DNA of 10,853 nucleotides from Clostridiales bacterium. GTDB lineage: Bacteria; Bacillota; Clostridia; Tissierellales; Dethiosulfatibacteraceae. A model generated the notes under the pieces. That model saw nothing but the letters and a program-made list of their open reading frames with translations. It ran no database searches and was not told where the DNA came from. Below, piece by piece: positions 10,755-10,853 of this stretch; within the stretch, counting starts at the first letter, position 1; each line of letters starts with the position of its first letter. The stretch covers positions 1-10,853 of the forward strand of contig DPPH01000244.1 of the NCBI GenBank assembly GCA_003539375.1, written 5' to 3'. The position numbers were made by a program, and so were the translations under genes.

Positions 10755-10853
10755 TTATTTCGGGTCATATTCCAAATGGAAAATATCTAACTCTGGATAT
10801 TCTATAATATCGAAATCCTGTTCGGGGATTTGGTAATCTCTACAAAACTTATT
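10755..10853 (-). CDS. C-terminal end of a leftward gene, 5' part outside the window
   Basis: The minus strand is open from the right edge for 32 codons to TAA (10757-10755), then a terminator. The visible end is acidic and aromatic (CRDYQIPEQDFDIIEYPEL, ending EYDPK). Acidity, length and the terminator support a real gene. The family cannot be told from this piece. It is the only minus-strand gene seen, so it marks an operon boundary. Confidence 0.7.
   Translation of the reverse strand, partial: NKFCRDYQIPEQDFDIIEYPELDIFHLEYDPK

Overview
The window looks like part of a phage or prophage genome from a low-GC Bacillota-type host; this is inferred from the sequence alone. Four things point that way. 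The DNA is AT-rich. Ribosome-binding sites are strong and Bacillota-like (AAGGAGG and variants). Nearly all genes are short, on the + strand and packed with 1-28 nt overlaps or small gaps. The recognisable proteins are phage-type: a replisome-organizer-like initiator, a DnaB-like helicase, an RNA ligase, two HNH-type nucleases, a metallophosphoesterase and a MazG-like protein.

Layout. 1-803 holds a recombination/ssDNA-associated gene, open at the left edge, and a 76-aa protein with an SSB-like acidic tail. 844-3635 is the replication module: a small membrane protein, the initiator (with 12-bp direct repeats inside its own gene), an intergenic inverted repeat, an unknown 142-aa protein, a 35-aa membrane peptide and the DnaB-like helicase. 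3656-6361 starts at a putative promoter and carries a NinB-like protein, a YbcO/DUF968-like nuclease, the RNA ligase and several tiny genes. 6348-9781 carries a remnant stretch, a MazG-like protein, a four-Cys mini-protein, a metallophosphoesterase, a broken DNA methyltransferase, zinc-knuckle and coiled-coil proteins, and a classic HNH endonuclease. After one more Cys-rich mini-gene (9930-10076), the rightward operon ends at a Rho-independent terminator (10141-10179).

The most unusual part is 10180-10710. It lies between two terminators that face each other; the second ends a leftward gene that enters from the right edge. It holds two hairpins of the same design (10-11 bp stems, 8-nt loops, differing outer stem bases that still pair), three families of tandem repeats all with an 11-bp period, a small Cys-rich ORF, and a 17-bp palindrome overlapping the -35 of a near-consensus + strand promoter. 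The arrangement suggests a DNA-protein assembly site (replication, packaging or partition) and/or a structured RNA. I cannot decide which from sequence alone.

How the genes may work together: the initiator would bind repeats in its own gene and recruit the helicase; the ssDNA-associated proteins would support replication and recombination; and the nuclease, ligase, phosphoesterase and MazG-like genes look like nucleic-acid processing or host-interaction functions. No structural, lysis, integrase, terminase or repressor gene is visible, and no tRNA or CRISPR array was seen.
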